DNA of 64,000 nucleotides from Longimonas halophila (GTDB lineage Bacteria; Bacteroidota; Rhodothermia; Rhodothermales; Salinibacteraceae): positions 126,106 through 190,105 of the forward strand of contig NZ_PDEP01000008.1 in NCBI RefSeq assembly GCF_002554705.1, in the 5' to 3' direction. Below, one piece after another: positions 26,814-34,973 of this stretch. The position numbers and the translations under genes are program-made. Within the stretch, counting starts at the first letter, position 1. Each line of letters opens with the position of its first letter. The notes below the pieces were generated by a model. It was not told where the DNA came from. It saw only the letters and a program-made list of their open reading frames with translations, and searched no databases.

Positions 26814-28091
26814 TTAAATGATGGTGCCGTCAGGGATCACCGTATTCTTGGGGATGACCACGATACCGTCGCGAATCATGTAGTTCTCGCCTTCGGCCTC
26901 CTCGATGTCGTCACGGTTTTTGATGACGCAGTTTTTGCCAATCGACACGTTCTTGTCGATAATGGCCCCTTCGATATACGACTCCTCGCCAATGCCCGGC
27001 TGCGATGGTCCCTCGCGGCGGCCCAGGCCCTGATCGGTCTGCCACGCGTAATGATCGGCCCCCATGAGCACCGCGTTTTTGATGGTCGTGTTTTCGCCGA
27101 TGTACGACCGAATGCCCACCACCGAGCTGGTAATCTGGCTGTTGGTGATGATGCTCCCCTCAGCAATCAGCGAGTTCTGCACGTACGAGCTCTGCACCTT
27201 GGCAGGCGGCAGCATACGTGCGTTTGTGTAGAGCGGACGGTCGGGATCGTACAGGTCGAAGTCCGGCTGGTCTTTCGCCAGCATCATGTTGGCCTCAAAG
27301 AACGACTTAATGGTTCCAATGTCGCTCCAGTAGCCGCTAAACGGATAGCTGGCCACGCGATGCGAATCGATCGCACGTGGAATGATGCCGTGGCCAAAGT
27401 CGTGGTCGTCGGGGTAGGCGTCGAGCATGTCACGCAGCAGCCCCTGGTCGAAGATGTAGATACCCATCGAGGCAAGATAGACGCGATCTTCGGCCTCCAT
27501 TTCTGCAGAAACCGGACTGCTCTTGCCGTCGAGTTCGTCGGCGGCGGGCTTTTCCGAGAACTCGGTGATGATCTGGTCCTCGTTGGTCTTCAGGATGCCA
27601 AACGCAGGCGCCTGCTCGGCGGTTACCGGGATGGTGCCAATGGTGATGTCTGCCCCGGTTTCCTGGTGATGCGCCAGCATTTTGGCGTAGTCCATCGAGT
27701 AGAGCTGATCCCCCGACAGGATGAGCACCTGCTTGTGTTTGTAGCCTTCCATGTGGTCAAGGCTACGACGCACCGCATCCGCCGTGCCCTGAAACCAGTC
27801 TTTCGAGGCCGGGGTCTGCTCAGCGGCCAGCATCGTCACGAAGCCGTTGCTGAAGCGATCGAAGCGGTACGCCCGTGCAATGTGGCGGTTCAGGCTCGCG
27901 GAGTTGAACTGTGTGAGCACAAAGATGCGCTCGATCCCCGAGTTCAGACTGGTTGAGATCGGTACATCGATAAGGCGGTAGCGCCCGGCCAGCGGTACGG
28001 CAGGCTTAGCGCGCAGTTTGGTGAGCGGGTACAGCCGCGTGCCTGCACCTCCCCCTAAAATGACGCTAATGACGTCTTTGGAGATGTTCAT
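26814..28091 (-). CDS. glgC: Glucose-1-phosphate adenylyltransferase
   Basis: Makes ADP-glucose from ATP and glucose-1-phosphate, the committed step of glycogen synthesis. The 425-residue protein starts at 28091. The nucleotidyltransferase domain has GGGAGTRLYPLTKLRAKPAVPLAGRYRLID (shown here in parts: GGGAGTRLYPLT, KPAVPLAG), WFQGTADAVR and SGDQLYSMDY; FSGYWSDIGTI and EFSEKP line the sugar site. The C-terminal left-handed beta-helix carries hexapeptide repeats. It precedes the glycogen synthase gene on the same strand. Confidence 0.96.
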   Translation of the reverse strand: MNISKDVISVILGGGAGTRLYPLTKLRAKPAVPLAGRYRLIDVPISTSLNSGIERIFVLTQFNSASLNRHIARAYRFDRFSNGFVTMLAAEQTPASKDWFQGTADAVRRSLDHMEGYKHKQVLILSGDQLYSMDYAKMLAHHQETGADITIGTIPVTAEQAPAFGILKTNEDQIITEFSEKPAADELDGKSSPVSAEMEAEDRVYLASMGIYIFDQGLLRDMLDAYPDDHDFGHGIIPRAIDSHRVASYPFSGYWSDIGTIKSFFEANMMLAKDQPDFDLYDPDRPLYTNARMLPPAKVQSSYVQNSLIAEGSIITNSQITSSVVGIRSYIGENTTIKNAVLMGADHYAWQTDQGLGRREGPSQPGIGEESYIEGAIIDKNVSIGKNCVIKNRDDIEEAEGENYMIRDGIVVIPKNTVIPDGTII

Positions 28092-28130
28092 AGAAAAAAC
28101 CAGTCGCAATGGGAGGAATGACGAGAAGCG

Positions 28131-28358
28131 CTACCGTAACATGCGAAGTAGAAGGGTCATGAGCAAGGTTAAAATCACGCTGGCCACGATCATAGTGCCC
28201 AGCGGCAGGTAGACCCGCATGGATCCCGTTTCAAATGAGATGTCGCCCGGCAGGTGGCCCCAGTCAATAACGGTGTGACTGGCCCAGAGCAATCCGCCTA
28301 CAGCCACAAGCAGCAATCCGCTGCCAATTAGCAATCGTGCAAGATCGGGGATGTCCAT
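28131..28358 (-). CDS. DUF2905 family small membrane protein
   Basis: A 75-residue protein with two hydrophobic helices around a central GHLPGDISFE motif, followed by RVYLPLGTMIVASVILTLLM. This LPGDI-x-(F/Y)-x-P layout is the signature of DUF2905. The function is unknown. It lies 40 bp upstream of glgC on the same strand and may be cotranscribed. Confidence 0.88.
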   Translation of the reverse strand: MDIPDLARLLIGSGLLLVAVGGLLWASHTVIDWGHLPGDISFETGSMRVYLPLGTMIVASVILTLLMTLLLRMLR

Positions 28359-28516
28359 CGTACATGACGACTGTTACGAATGGTCGTGTTGCATTGGGTT
28401 TTGCGCAGCCCGTCCCGAAGTTCGCATGACTCGTTGAATTTTCGCGGCACCTTGGCGCGGACGCTCCGTGTACGCTTGTGCTTATCGTTTCTCCTGGCCT
28501 GCGCCCCGTACGCACT

Positions 28517-28990
28517 ATGCTGAAAACTGTACTCGTTGTTCTACATATCGTAACCGCATCCGCCTGGTTTGGGCTGGGCTTGCGACTGGCGAGTAAGGCC
28601 CGTACGGTGCTCTCGCTCGACGGCCCCGCTGCTGCGGCCCTCGCCGAAGATGCCCGTAGCACTGTGAAGTGGATGAGCGGGTTTATTGTGCTTACGATGG
28701 TCTTCGCATACGCCAATTTCTTCCTCAGCGGCGGATTTGCCGCGTACGGCCCGCAGTTTCACGCGGCGCTTACGCTTATGCTGGTGCTGGTGGGCGTGCA
28801 GTTCTTCATGATTCGTCCCGGCTGGAACACCCTGGCCGATCTCGTGGGCAACGGCACTGCTCCCACAAGCGACGCTGCCGACGGCGCTCGCAAGAAAGTG
28901 GCTATTGGCACCGGCATAGGTCACTTGCTCTGGATGGTACTCCTCGTGCTCATGTACTTTAACCAGTTGATCCGCCCGTTCTTTGGATAG
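28517..28990 (+). CDS. Four-helix integral membrane protein of unknown function
   Basis: A 157-residue protein starting at the ATG at 28517 (MLKTVLVVLHIVTASAWFGLGL). About four transmembrane helices are predicted by eye (1-22, 50-75, 82-102, 130-152). A conserved-looking HIVTASAWFG in the first helix recalls the heme/copper-protein families with VHxxxAxxWxG (CopD, DUF2269), but the evidence is thin. It has no close partner on its strand. Confidence 0.7.
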   Translation: MLKTVLVVLHIVTASAWFGLGLRLASKARTVLSLDGPAAAALAEDARSTVKWMSGFIVLTMVFAYANFFLSGGFAAYGPQFHAALTLMLVLVGVQFFMIRPGWNTLADLVGNGTAPTSDAADGARKKVAIGTGIGHLLWMVLLVLMYFNQLIRPFFG

Positions 28991-29045
28991 GCGTGATCGG
29001 ATGAGCCCTCGGATCACAGCAGGCTCCTATGAGCAACAAACGGTA

Positions 29046-29447
29046 TTACGGCTGCTCGCTTGAGCCGCGCGCAATGAAGGCGTCGTCGAAGCGTTCGCGC
29101 AGTGACGCGCGTACCACGTCGGCCTCGCTGCGTGTGGCCACTGGCCCGATGCGCACGCGGTAGTAGGGCGAGCGCCATACTACGTGTACCGGCGGCTCGC
29201 GGTAGCGCTGCAGCGGCTCAGGCGGTGTGTCGAGCGCACTCCACCACGCCACTGCCTCTGCGCGCGTGCTCTCGGCATCAGCCCGATGATAATTCATGCC
29301 CACCTGTACGAAAAACGCACGGGCGGGCATCTCAGGCTCAGATGCTTCAGGGGTGCCACGCAACGGCGCTGTTGCTCGGCATCCCGCAAACACAATACTT
29401 ATAACGAGCAAACTGCCCCACAGAAAAACAGCACGTGGCGTACACAT
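29046..29447 (-). CDS. SPOR-domain-like lipoprotein
   Basis: A 133-residue lipoprotein (signal LLVISIVFAGC, lipid Cys23). The C-terminal 70 residues read as a sporulation-related (SPOR) repeat fold: FFVQVGMNYHRADAESTRAEA, then YYRVRIGPVATRSEADVVRASL. SPOR domains bind denuded peptidoglycan at the septum, so a cell-division or envelope role is likely. It is divergent from the DUF2911 gene, with 157 bp between. Confidence 0.78.
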   Translation of the reverse strand: MCTPRAVFLWGSLLVISIVFAGCRATAPLRGTPEASEPEMPARAFFVQVGMNYHRADAESTRAEAVAWWSALDTPPEPLQRYREPPVHVVWRSPYYRVRIGPVATRSEADVVRASLRERFDDAFIARGSSEQP

Positions 29448-29604
29448 AGTCTCACCCGATTCAGAACAAGAGGCCGATGCATTGCATCATTGTTGCACCA
29501 TGTGCAGCAACCTATGCTCCCGCTGCTTGATCCCCGTGCGTGTGCGCTGCATATTACGACGCTCTCCTGTTTGCCATTCCCTCCTGTATCCACCTGATCG
29601 TACT

Positions 29605-30159
29605 ATGCCTACTCGTCTTCTGGGTCTCCTACTCGTAGGCCTGCTTATACTTACTTCACCAATCCACGCGCAAGACCGCAGCAACAGTGAGCCGCGCGTA
29701 AGCCCCAACGCAGAAACCCACCAGACCATTGGCACCACCGAGGTGCGCGTGACCTACGGACGCCCGGGTGTCCGTGGGCGCGACATTTTCGGCGATCTTG
29801 TGCCCTACGACACGCTCTGGCGCACCGGTGCCAATGAGGCCACCACCATTACCTTCTCCGATGACGTGCGTATTGGGGAGGACGACGTCCCTGCGGGCAC
29901 CTATGCGCTGTTCACGATTCCAGCCGAGGACGATCAGTGGACGGTCATCCTGAACACTGTGCCCAATCAGTGGGGGGCCTACGACTATGACTCGGCAGAC
30001 GACCACATGCGCACCTCCGCCGAGGCCTATCGCGCCGACACCTTCCGCGAGCAGTTGGCTTTCACCTTCGAGGCCGTCGATGAAACCTCGGCCACGCTGC
30101 TTCTGCACTGGGCTGACACTGCCCTTCCTATTCCCATCATAACTGCTGACGCTGAATGA
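29605..30159 (+). CDS. DUF2911 family secreted protein
   Basis: A 184-residue protein starting at the ATG at 29605, with a signal peptide (LLGLLLVGLLILTSPIHAQ). The family core is VRVTYGRPGVRGRDIFGDLVP..WRTGANEATTI, then VPAGTYALFTIP and NQWGAYDY. DUF2911 proteins are common periplasmic proteins of Bacteroidota with unknown function. The stop overlaps the start of the next gene by 4 bp (ATGA), showing translational coupling. Confidence 0.9.
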   Translation: MPTRLLGLLLVGLLILTSPIHAQDRSNSEPRVSPNAETHQTIGTTEVRVTYGRPGVRGRDIFGDLVPYDTLWRTGANEATTITFSDDVRIGEDDVPAGTYALFTIPAEDDQWTVILNTVPNQWGAYDYDSADDHMRTSAEAYRADTFREQLAFTFEAVDETSATLLLHWADTALPIPIITADAE

Positions 30160-30971
30160 GCCATCGCGCTGCTGCATGCTGGTTCTGGGGGATCCGTAGC
30201 GCCGCTGCTTTCCTTGTAGCAGGGCTGCTCGTTGTTGGAGGGAGCGGCTGTACAGCGTCGGCCCCCGACCCTGCGACCAACATGGAGGCCTATCTCGATA
30301 CGGTCATTGCCGCCCACGGTGGCGATAGGCTTGACCGGGCCGTTGTGACCTTCACGTTTCGGGGGGATGCGTTTACGCTTCGCCGCAACGACGGTCAATT
30401 CCGATACGAACGCGCTACGACCGATTCGCTGGGCCGCTCGGTGGTCGAAGGGCTGACCAACACCGATGTGTATCGCGTTGTGGAGGGCGATACCCTCACG
30501 CTCTCCCCCGACGAGCAAAGCACCGTGGCAACAGCTGTCAACTCGGTTGCCTATTTTGCGCTCTTACCGTATCCGCTGCAGGATCCATCCGTACAGGCCA
30601 CCTATGCCGGTCCCGATACGATACAAAACACCGCCTACCATCGCGTCGCGGTGTCGTTTGACGAAGGGGGCGGAAAAGACTATGAGGATGTGTTTCTGTA
30701 CTGGTTTGCCCAGGACACCCATGCGATGGACTACCTCGCGTATGCCTTTGGGGTGGGCGGACCGCCCGAAGACCAGGGCACGCGGTTCCGCGAAGCCTTC
30801 AACGTGCGCACTGTAAACGGCGTGCGTTGGGCCGACTACCACAACTACCGCGATGCTGCCCTCGGTCCCGACGCGCTCTCTGCGTATCCCCAGGCGTGGA
30901 CCGACGGTGCCGTAGAGCGCGTCTCAACCGTTGCGCTCCGCGACATCAGCGTGCGGCCTCTTGCCCCGTAG
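30156..30971 (+). CDS. DUF6503-like lipoprotein
   Basis: A 271-residue lipoprotein (signal ...LLVVGGSGC, lipid Cys32). MEAYLDTVIAAHGGDRLDRAVVTFTFRGDAFTL and later DVFLYWFAQDTHAMDYLAY resemble the Bacteroidota lipoprotein family annotated DUF6503, with a LolA/outer-membrane-lipoprotein-like beta fold. The ligand is unknown. It is translationally coupled to the DUF2911 gene and probably works with it in the periplasm. Confidence 0.8.
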   Translation: MSHRAAACWFWGIRSAAAFLVAGLLVVGGSGCTASAPDPATNMEAYLDTVIAAHGGDRLDRAVVTFTFRGDAFTLRRNDGQFRYERATTDSLGRSVVEGLTNTDVYRVVEGDTLTLSPDEQSTVATAVNSVAYFALLPYPLQDPSVQATYAGPDTIQNTAYHRVAVSFDEGGGKDYEDVFLYWFAQDTHAMDYLAYAFGVGGPPEDQGTRFREAFNVRTVNGVRWADYHNYRDAALGPDALSAYPQAWTDGAVERVSTVALRDISVRPLAP

Positions 30972-30976
30972 CAGCA

Positions 30977-30994
30977 GAAAACCCAAACAGGTTC
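30977..30994. repeat. Solitary IS5-like terminal repeat
   Basis: AAAACCCAAACAGGTTC followed by TTA reads, on the minus strand, GAACCTGTTTGGGTTTT. This is nearly the same as the left end of the element at 58514-58735 (GAGCCTGTGTTTGGGTTTT). The flanking TTA doubles as the stop codon of the minus-strand gene at 30995. No matching second end was found nearby, so this is a remnant or chance match. Confidence 0.5.
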
Positions 30995-31444
30995 TTAGCC
31001 TTCCATTGGTTCAGCCAGCATCTGCGTAAGCGTGTTAATGCGCTCCTGCGAAAGCAGCGGCTCGATGGCCTGAATGATGAGGCTTACGCAGGTAGCGCGA
31101 TACATGAGTGCTTCATCAGGAGCCCCATTGCGTGCCGTCTGGCTCTGGATTTGCGTATTCAGTAGCGTCCAATGACACTTCATCTCAAGATATTGCACAC
31201 CAAGTGCCTGCCGAATGTCGTCCACTTCCTCCAGATCGTCGAGCGTCTGCACAATACGGTTTCGAACGCCCGAGACATACGCCCGAATGGCACGACGCTG
31301 AGCGGTCGATCCCCGGTCCCATTCATCGAGTACCGTGTCCCACTGCGCATCGAGCGGATCTTCTAACGCTTCATGTATCGCCTGGTGCTGCTCGTTAACT
31401 GTGGTAGCAGCGTTGTCGGTGGAGGGCATAACAGTGGCAGGCAT
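30995..31444 (-). CDS. Hypothetical helical protein
   Basis: A 149-residue acidic protein, probably all-helical, with no signal peptide and no family I recognise. Visible features are a low-complexity N-terminus rich in Thr/Asn and a helix-rich core (DLEEVDDIRQALGVQYLEMKCH, two cysteines). The start could be the ATG at 31444 or the internal one at residue 6. It is convergent with the DUF6503 gene, separated by only 23 bp. Confidence 0.7.
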   Translation of the reverse strand: MPATVMPSTDNAATTVNEQHQAIHEALEDPLDAQWDTVLDEWDRGSTAQRRAIRAYVSGVRNRIVQTLDDLEEVDDIRQALGVQYLEMKCHWTLLNTQIQSQTARNGAPDEALMYRATCVSLIIQAIEPLLSQERINTLTQMLAEPMEG

Positions 31445-31977
31445 AGCAGGTCAGCAAAGAAAACAGTGGATTGGGTCAGCGAGTGCAAGTGGTGCCCGGA
31501 GCGCCAGGTACCAAAATCGAGTATATGCTATGGGGGTGTATGACAGGCACGCCAAAATGCTGCACTTCAGGGATGTATATACCGACTTCATTACAGTGCA
31601 TCGGCCTTGCATCACGTGTTCTTTTCCGCACAGTGTTACCCTCAGTTTCCATGAGTCACGCAGATGTGCGATAGCGCAGCTTCGCCTGAAAATCAGTAGA
31701 CCCAAACGTCCCATGTTGTGCACATTTGTCCTGGCGGACAGGGGAACCTTGCTGCGCCACCGTCTCGTTACGCACATACATCTGTTACACATGTCTGTGC
31801 ATCGTCTGTGCTTTTAGCGCGCAGCATATTTAGTGTACAGCATAACATGCCTTACTTCCTGCTTTAAGCTTTCTGCTTTGAGCGGTGTGCCCGCAACACA
31901 GCGTGCACGCCTCACCTGTGCCCCTGCTGGGCCCGCGCTCTCACGCACGCTGGCTGTCTCCTCCATTAACAACTTCT
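31445..31977. other. Intergenic region upstream of the coiled-coil/PYP genes
   Basis: This 533-bp gap between divergent genes is AT-richer than its surroundings and must contain the promoter of the plus-strand PYP cluster. A small hairpin (CCTG-GCGGA-CAGG near 31730) is visible. Frames on the plus strand before 31978 are open but lack family similarity. I see no RNA gene. Confidence 0.5.
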
Positions 31978-34305
31978 ATGGTTATGGCTGAGCCCTCTGC
32001 CTCCTCTGCTTCCAACCCTTCGTACGAAGACCTTGCCGAAGCGTGGAACACCATCTGCCAGCTGCTCGGTGCTGATGGGCCCGACGAGGCGATTGCACGG
32101 ATCCAGACGCTTACCGACCAGATGGAAGCGCTTGACAACCGGGAGGATCTGCCCGACGAGCTCATTACCCTCAGCGAGTTTGAGCAGGTGCTCACGCGGC
32201 TGCATCAGAAAATTGCAGATCTGCGCGCACGCAATAACACGCTCGAAGCCCGCCTCGACGCGCTCACGCAGGGCTCTGAAGACGACACTTCGGCGCATGC
32301 CCTGCTTGATGCGCTTGATGCCCCGACCTATCAGGACGCGCTCGATCACATTCAGACGCTACAGGGCAAGGCCGAGGCCCGCGACGCCTCTCAGGAGGCG
32401 ATCCAGAGCACCGGGCACGACGACATCGCCAGCCTCATTGATGCCGCTAAGGCGCTGCAGCGCGAAAACGATCGCCTGCGCAGTCAGGTTCAGAGCACAG
32501 CCCCCGACACCGAGGTCCTGCAGTCGGCCTCTGCCATTCGTATGGTGCTGGGCATCTCGAACATCGAGGAAGCCGAGGAATTTGTAGAACGCCTCGACGC
32601 GCTCAGCACGTCGGTGCGCCGGGCCCTCGACCACCTTGGGATGGACGTGCCCTCGGCTCTCAGTGTAGAGCGGGCCGACAACGTCGCCTCCTATCTCGAT
32701 GTGCTCGCTTCGCAAATTGAGCGCCTGGCCGAGGCTCCGCTGCCCGACGACGAGGTATTCGAGGCTGCCGACACGCTCAACGCCATTGAGGCCACACTTG
32801 GCATCTCCTCTGCCGAAGACGCTCGCGAGATGGAGGCAATGGTGCGGTCGTTGACCGAAGACTTGGAAGCCCTGGCTCATGAGCGCGAAGTGCTGCGCGA
32901 AGAGGGCCTCACCGCCGAAAAAGCCGTATCCATGATTCATAGCATGGAGGATCAGCTCGACGATCTTTATGTCAATCAAGACGTGAACGCGTCAGACAAC
33001 GGCACGCTGCCCCCCGGTCTGAAAAACACGCTTGGCGTCGAATCCATCAAAGAGGCGCAGCGCGTTGTTGAGCGTACCAAGGAGATGGATACGCAGATAG
33101 CCACGCTCTACGAAGAGCAAGAGCAGCTTAACGAACTCGGCATCGATAGCATCGACGAGGCCATTCGGATGATCCGCGACATGAACGAGCAGCTCGTCGA
33201 GCTCTATGAGGATGTGGAGGCGCGCTCGGCGGCGCAGGCTCTTCCCAGCGCCAACCAAGACACGTTCCAGCAGCTCGAATCGCTCTATGCGCGCCAGGAG
33301 AAGTTGCAGAGCGAACTGGGCATCTCGGACCCCGAGGCGATCATCCAGATGGTCGAGGATATGAATGCGCAGCTCGAAACGCTCTACGAAGACCGCGATG
33401 CAAGCCTTGCGTCCAACCCAGATGCAGTCGTTGAACCGGACGCATTTAACAATCCCGACCTTAGCAACGCCGAGCGCCTGGAGAAGCTCATTGAGAGCAT
33501 GGCCCGCCAGCTCGATGTGCTTTATGGCGAGAAAGAAGCACTCTCCAAAGAAGGATTCGACTCTGCCGATGAGGCCGCCGATCGCATTGCGCACCTCCGC
33601 GATGAAATTCGGGCCCTGCGTGCACAGAAAGCGAGCGATGCCGAAGACCCGACCGACGCCGACGTAGACCCCGATCTTGTTCGCGAGTGGCGCGCTCTCA
33701 AAAACGACCTCGGCGTCACGTCCCCAGACGACGTTCGTGCGCTCATTGAATCGGCGCGCATGCCCAATACGGAACCGGCTGAAGCCGAAACGTCTCACGC
33801 AGAAGAGAATGGCGCAGAAACGGCTGATCCGGCGGAGATAGCGGATATCACGTCGTCTTCTGACTCTGATACAGACGCCGCCTCAACCCGTATCCAGCCG
33901 GGACCGCAATGGAATGCGGGGCCAGCGCTGGCGGATGCCGATCTTCGTGCTTCGTTGCCCACAATGGATGCTGAAGACCGGGATGCCCTCGACCTGGCCG
34001 TTATTCAGCTCGATACTGAAGGACATGTGCTCACGCTTAACGACGCGGCCTACGCGCTGCCGATGTTCGACCGCCTGCGTTCAAAGGAGGATGCTAAGCA
34101 CGCAGCGTTCTTTTTCGATCTTGCGCCCAGCACCGCGACCGACGCGTTCTACGGACGCTTCCACGCGGGCCTCGATCAGGAACAGCTCGATGCACGCTTC
34201 CCGCATCTCTTTACGGCCTCCGGTCATCCTCCATTCGTAGCGCTCGTGCACCTGTTCTACGACGACACCACCGAGACAGCATGGGTCCTGCTACGCACTG
34301 CCTAA
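31978..34305 (+). CDS. Helical-repeat protein ending in a degenerate PYP-like PAS domain
   Basis: A 775-residue, very acidic cytoplasmic protein (no signal). Residues about 20-595 are helical with at least eight copies of a unit of roughly 40 residues. Each unit starts LG(I/V)xSxEEA (LGISNIEEA 191, LGISSAEDA 274, LGVESIKEA 352, LGIDSIDEA 387, LGISDPEA 447, EGFDSADEA 525, LGVTSPDDV 578) and often continues MxxxMxxQLxxLYE. After an acidic linker (600-660), residues about 665-775 align along their length with photoactive yellow protein: VIQLDTEGHVL, LAPSTATDAFYGRF, and the final AWVLLRT. The chromophore Cys is replaced by Ser718 and the Glu46-equivalent region differs, so it cannot bind p-coumaric acid in the usual way. 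A bona fide PYP gene follows 79 bp later. I infer a scaffold or signalling partner. Confidence 0.88.
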   Translation: MVMAEPSASSASNPSYEDLAEAWNTICQLLGADGPDEAIARIQTLTDQMEALDNREDLPDELITLSEFEQVLTRLHQKIADLRARNNTLEARLDALTQGSEDDTSAHALLDALDAPTYQDALDHIQTLQGKAEARDASQEAIQSTGHDDIASLIDAAKALQRENDRLRSQVQSTAPDTEVLQSASAIRMVLGISNIEEAEEFVERLDALSTSVRRALDHLGMDVPSALSVERADNVASYLDVLASQIERLAEAPLPDDEVFEAADTLNAIEATLGISSAEDAREMEAMVRSLTEDLEALAHEREVLREEGLTAEKAVSMIHSMEDQLDDLYVNQDVNASDNGTLPPGLKNTLGVESIKEAQRVVERTKEMDTQIATLYEEQEQLNELGIDSIDEAIRMIRDMNEQLVELYEDVEARSAAQALPSANQDTFQQLESLYARQEKLQSELGISDPEAIIQMVEDMNAQLETLYEDRDASLASNPDAVVEPDAFNNPDLSNAERLEKLIESMARQLDVLYGEKEALSKEGFDSADEAADRIAHLRDEIRALRAQKASDAEDPTDADVDPDLVREWRALKNDLGVTSPDDVRALIESARMPNTEPAEAETSHAEENGAETADPAEIADITSSSDSDTDAASTRIQPGPQWNAGPALADADLRASLPTMDAEDRDALDLAVIQLDTEGHVLTLNDAAYALPMFDRLRSKEDAKHAAFFFDLAPSTATDAFYGRFHAGLDQEQLDARFPHLFTASGHPPFVALVHLFYDDTTETAWVLLRTA

Positions 34306-34384
34306 TGCGTTGCCCTGCCGCGCACCTTTGCCGGGGCATCCTCCCCTGTTCAATGGCTTCCTCCCCGCCGCCTCCCTTTTTGCC

Positions 34385-34921
34385 ATGAGTGATTCTTCGA
34401 CCTCTGACCTGTTTTCGTACCTGAAGGAGAAGGCTAACCGCTCGTCTGAGCTGCGCTCACAAGATGCATCGGATGCCGCTGCTGATGCTTCTGACAATGC
34501 TCGTAACGAGGCTGCCGACGATGCCGAATCCGCATCGGACGATCCATCCAACCAGCTCAACTTCGAAGACCCAACCGTGGGCGAACGGCTCCGTGATGCG
34601 TCCAAAGACACGCTGAACAGCGCCGACTTTGGCATCATCCGGCTCGACGACGAAGGCATTGTACAGTTTTTTAATGCATACGAGTCCAACTTGAGCGGCG
34701 TAGACCCCGACGAGGCTCTGGGCCAGAACTACTTCAATGAACTGGCCCCCTGCAGCAATAACCGTGTGTTCTATGGGCGCTTTCGCGACGGTCTCAAAAA
34801 CGGCGGAATGGATGAGTACTTTACATACACGTTTACGTATAAAATGCGCCCTACACTCGTAGATGTGCATCTCTACCGCGACGATGCGGGCAACAACTGG
34901 ATTATGGTGCGCAAGCGCTAA
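34385..34921 (+). CDS. pyp: Photoactive yellow protein with acidic N-terminal extension
   Basis: A 178-residue protein. Residues 1-65 are an acidic, Ala/Asp/Ser-rich extension absent from classical 125-residue PYP. Residues about 75-178 match PYP end to end: ADFGIIRLDDEG, GQNYFNELAPCSNNRVFYGRF, YFTYTFTYKMRPTLVDVHL and the closing NWIMVRKR. Cys123 corresponds to chromophore Cys69, and Glu100 to Glu46 with the same 23-residue spacing. Tyr42 is replaced by Phe96 with one extra residue beside it, Thr50 by Ser104, and Arg52 by Val106, so spectral tuning and kinetics should differ from Halorhodospira PYP. PYP is known in Salinibacter ruber. No tyrosine ammonia-lyase or p-coumaroyl ligase gene is in this window. 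Confidence 0.93.
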   Translation: MSDSSTSDLFSYLKEKANRSSELRSQDASDAAADASDNARNEAADDAESASDDPSNQLNFEDPTVGERLRDASKDTLNSADFGIIRLDDEGIVQFFNAYESNLSGVDPDEALGQNYFNELAPCSNNRVFYGRFRDGLKNGGMDEYFTYTFTYKMRPTLVDVHLYRDDAGNNWIMVRKR

Positions 34922-34973
34922 GCGCTTTCCAGAAACAGGGGTCGTTCTCTTCGGCTAATGGGTTGGTAGGTGG

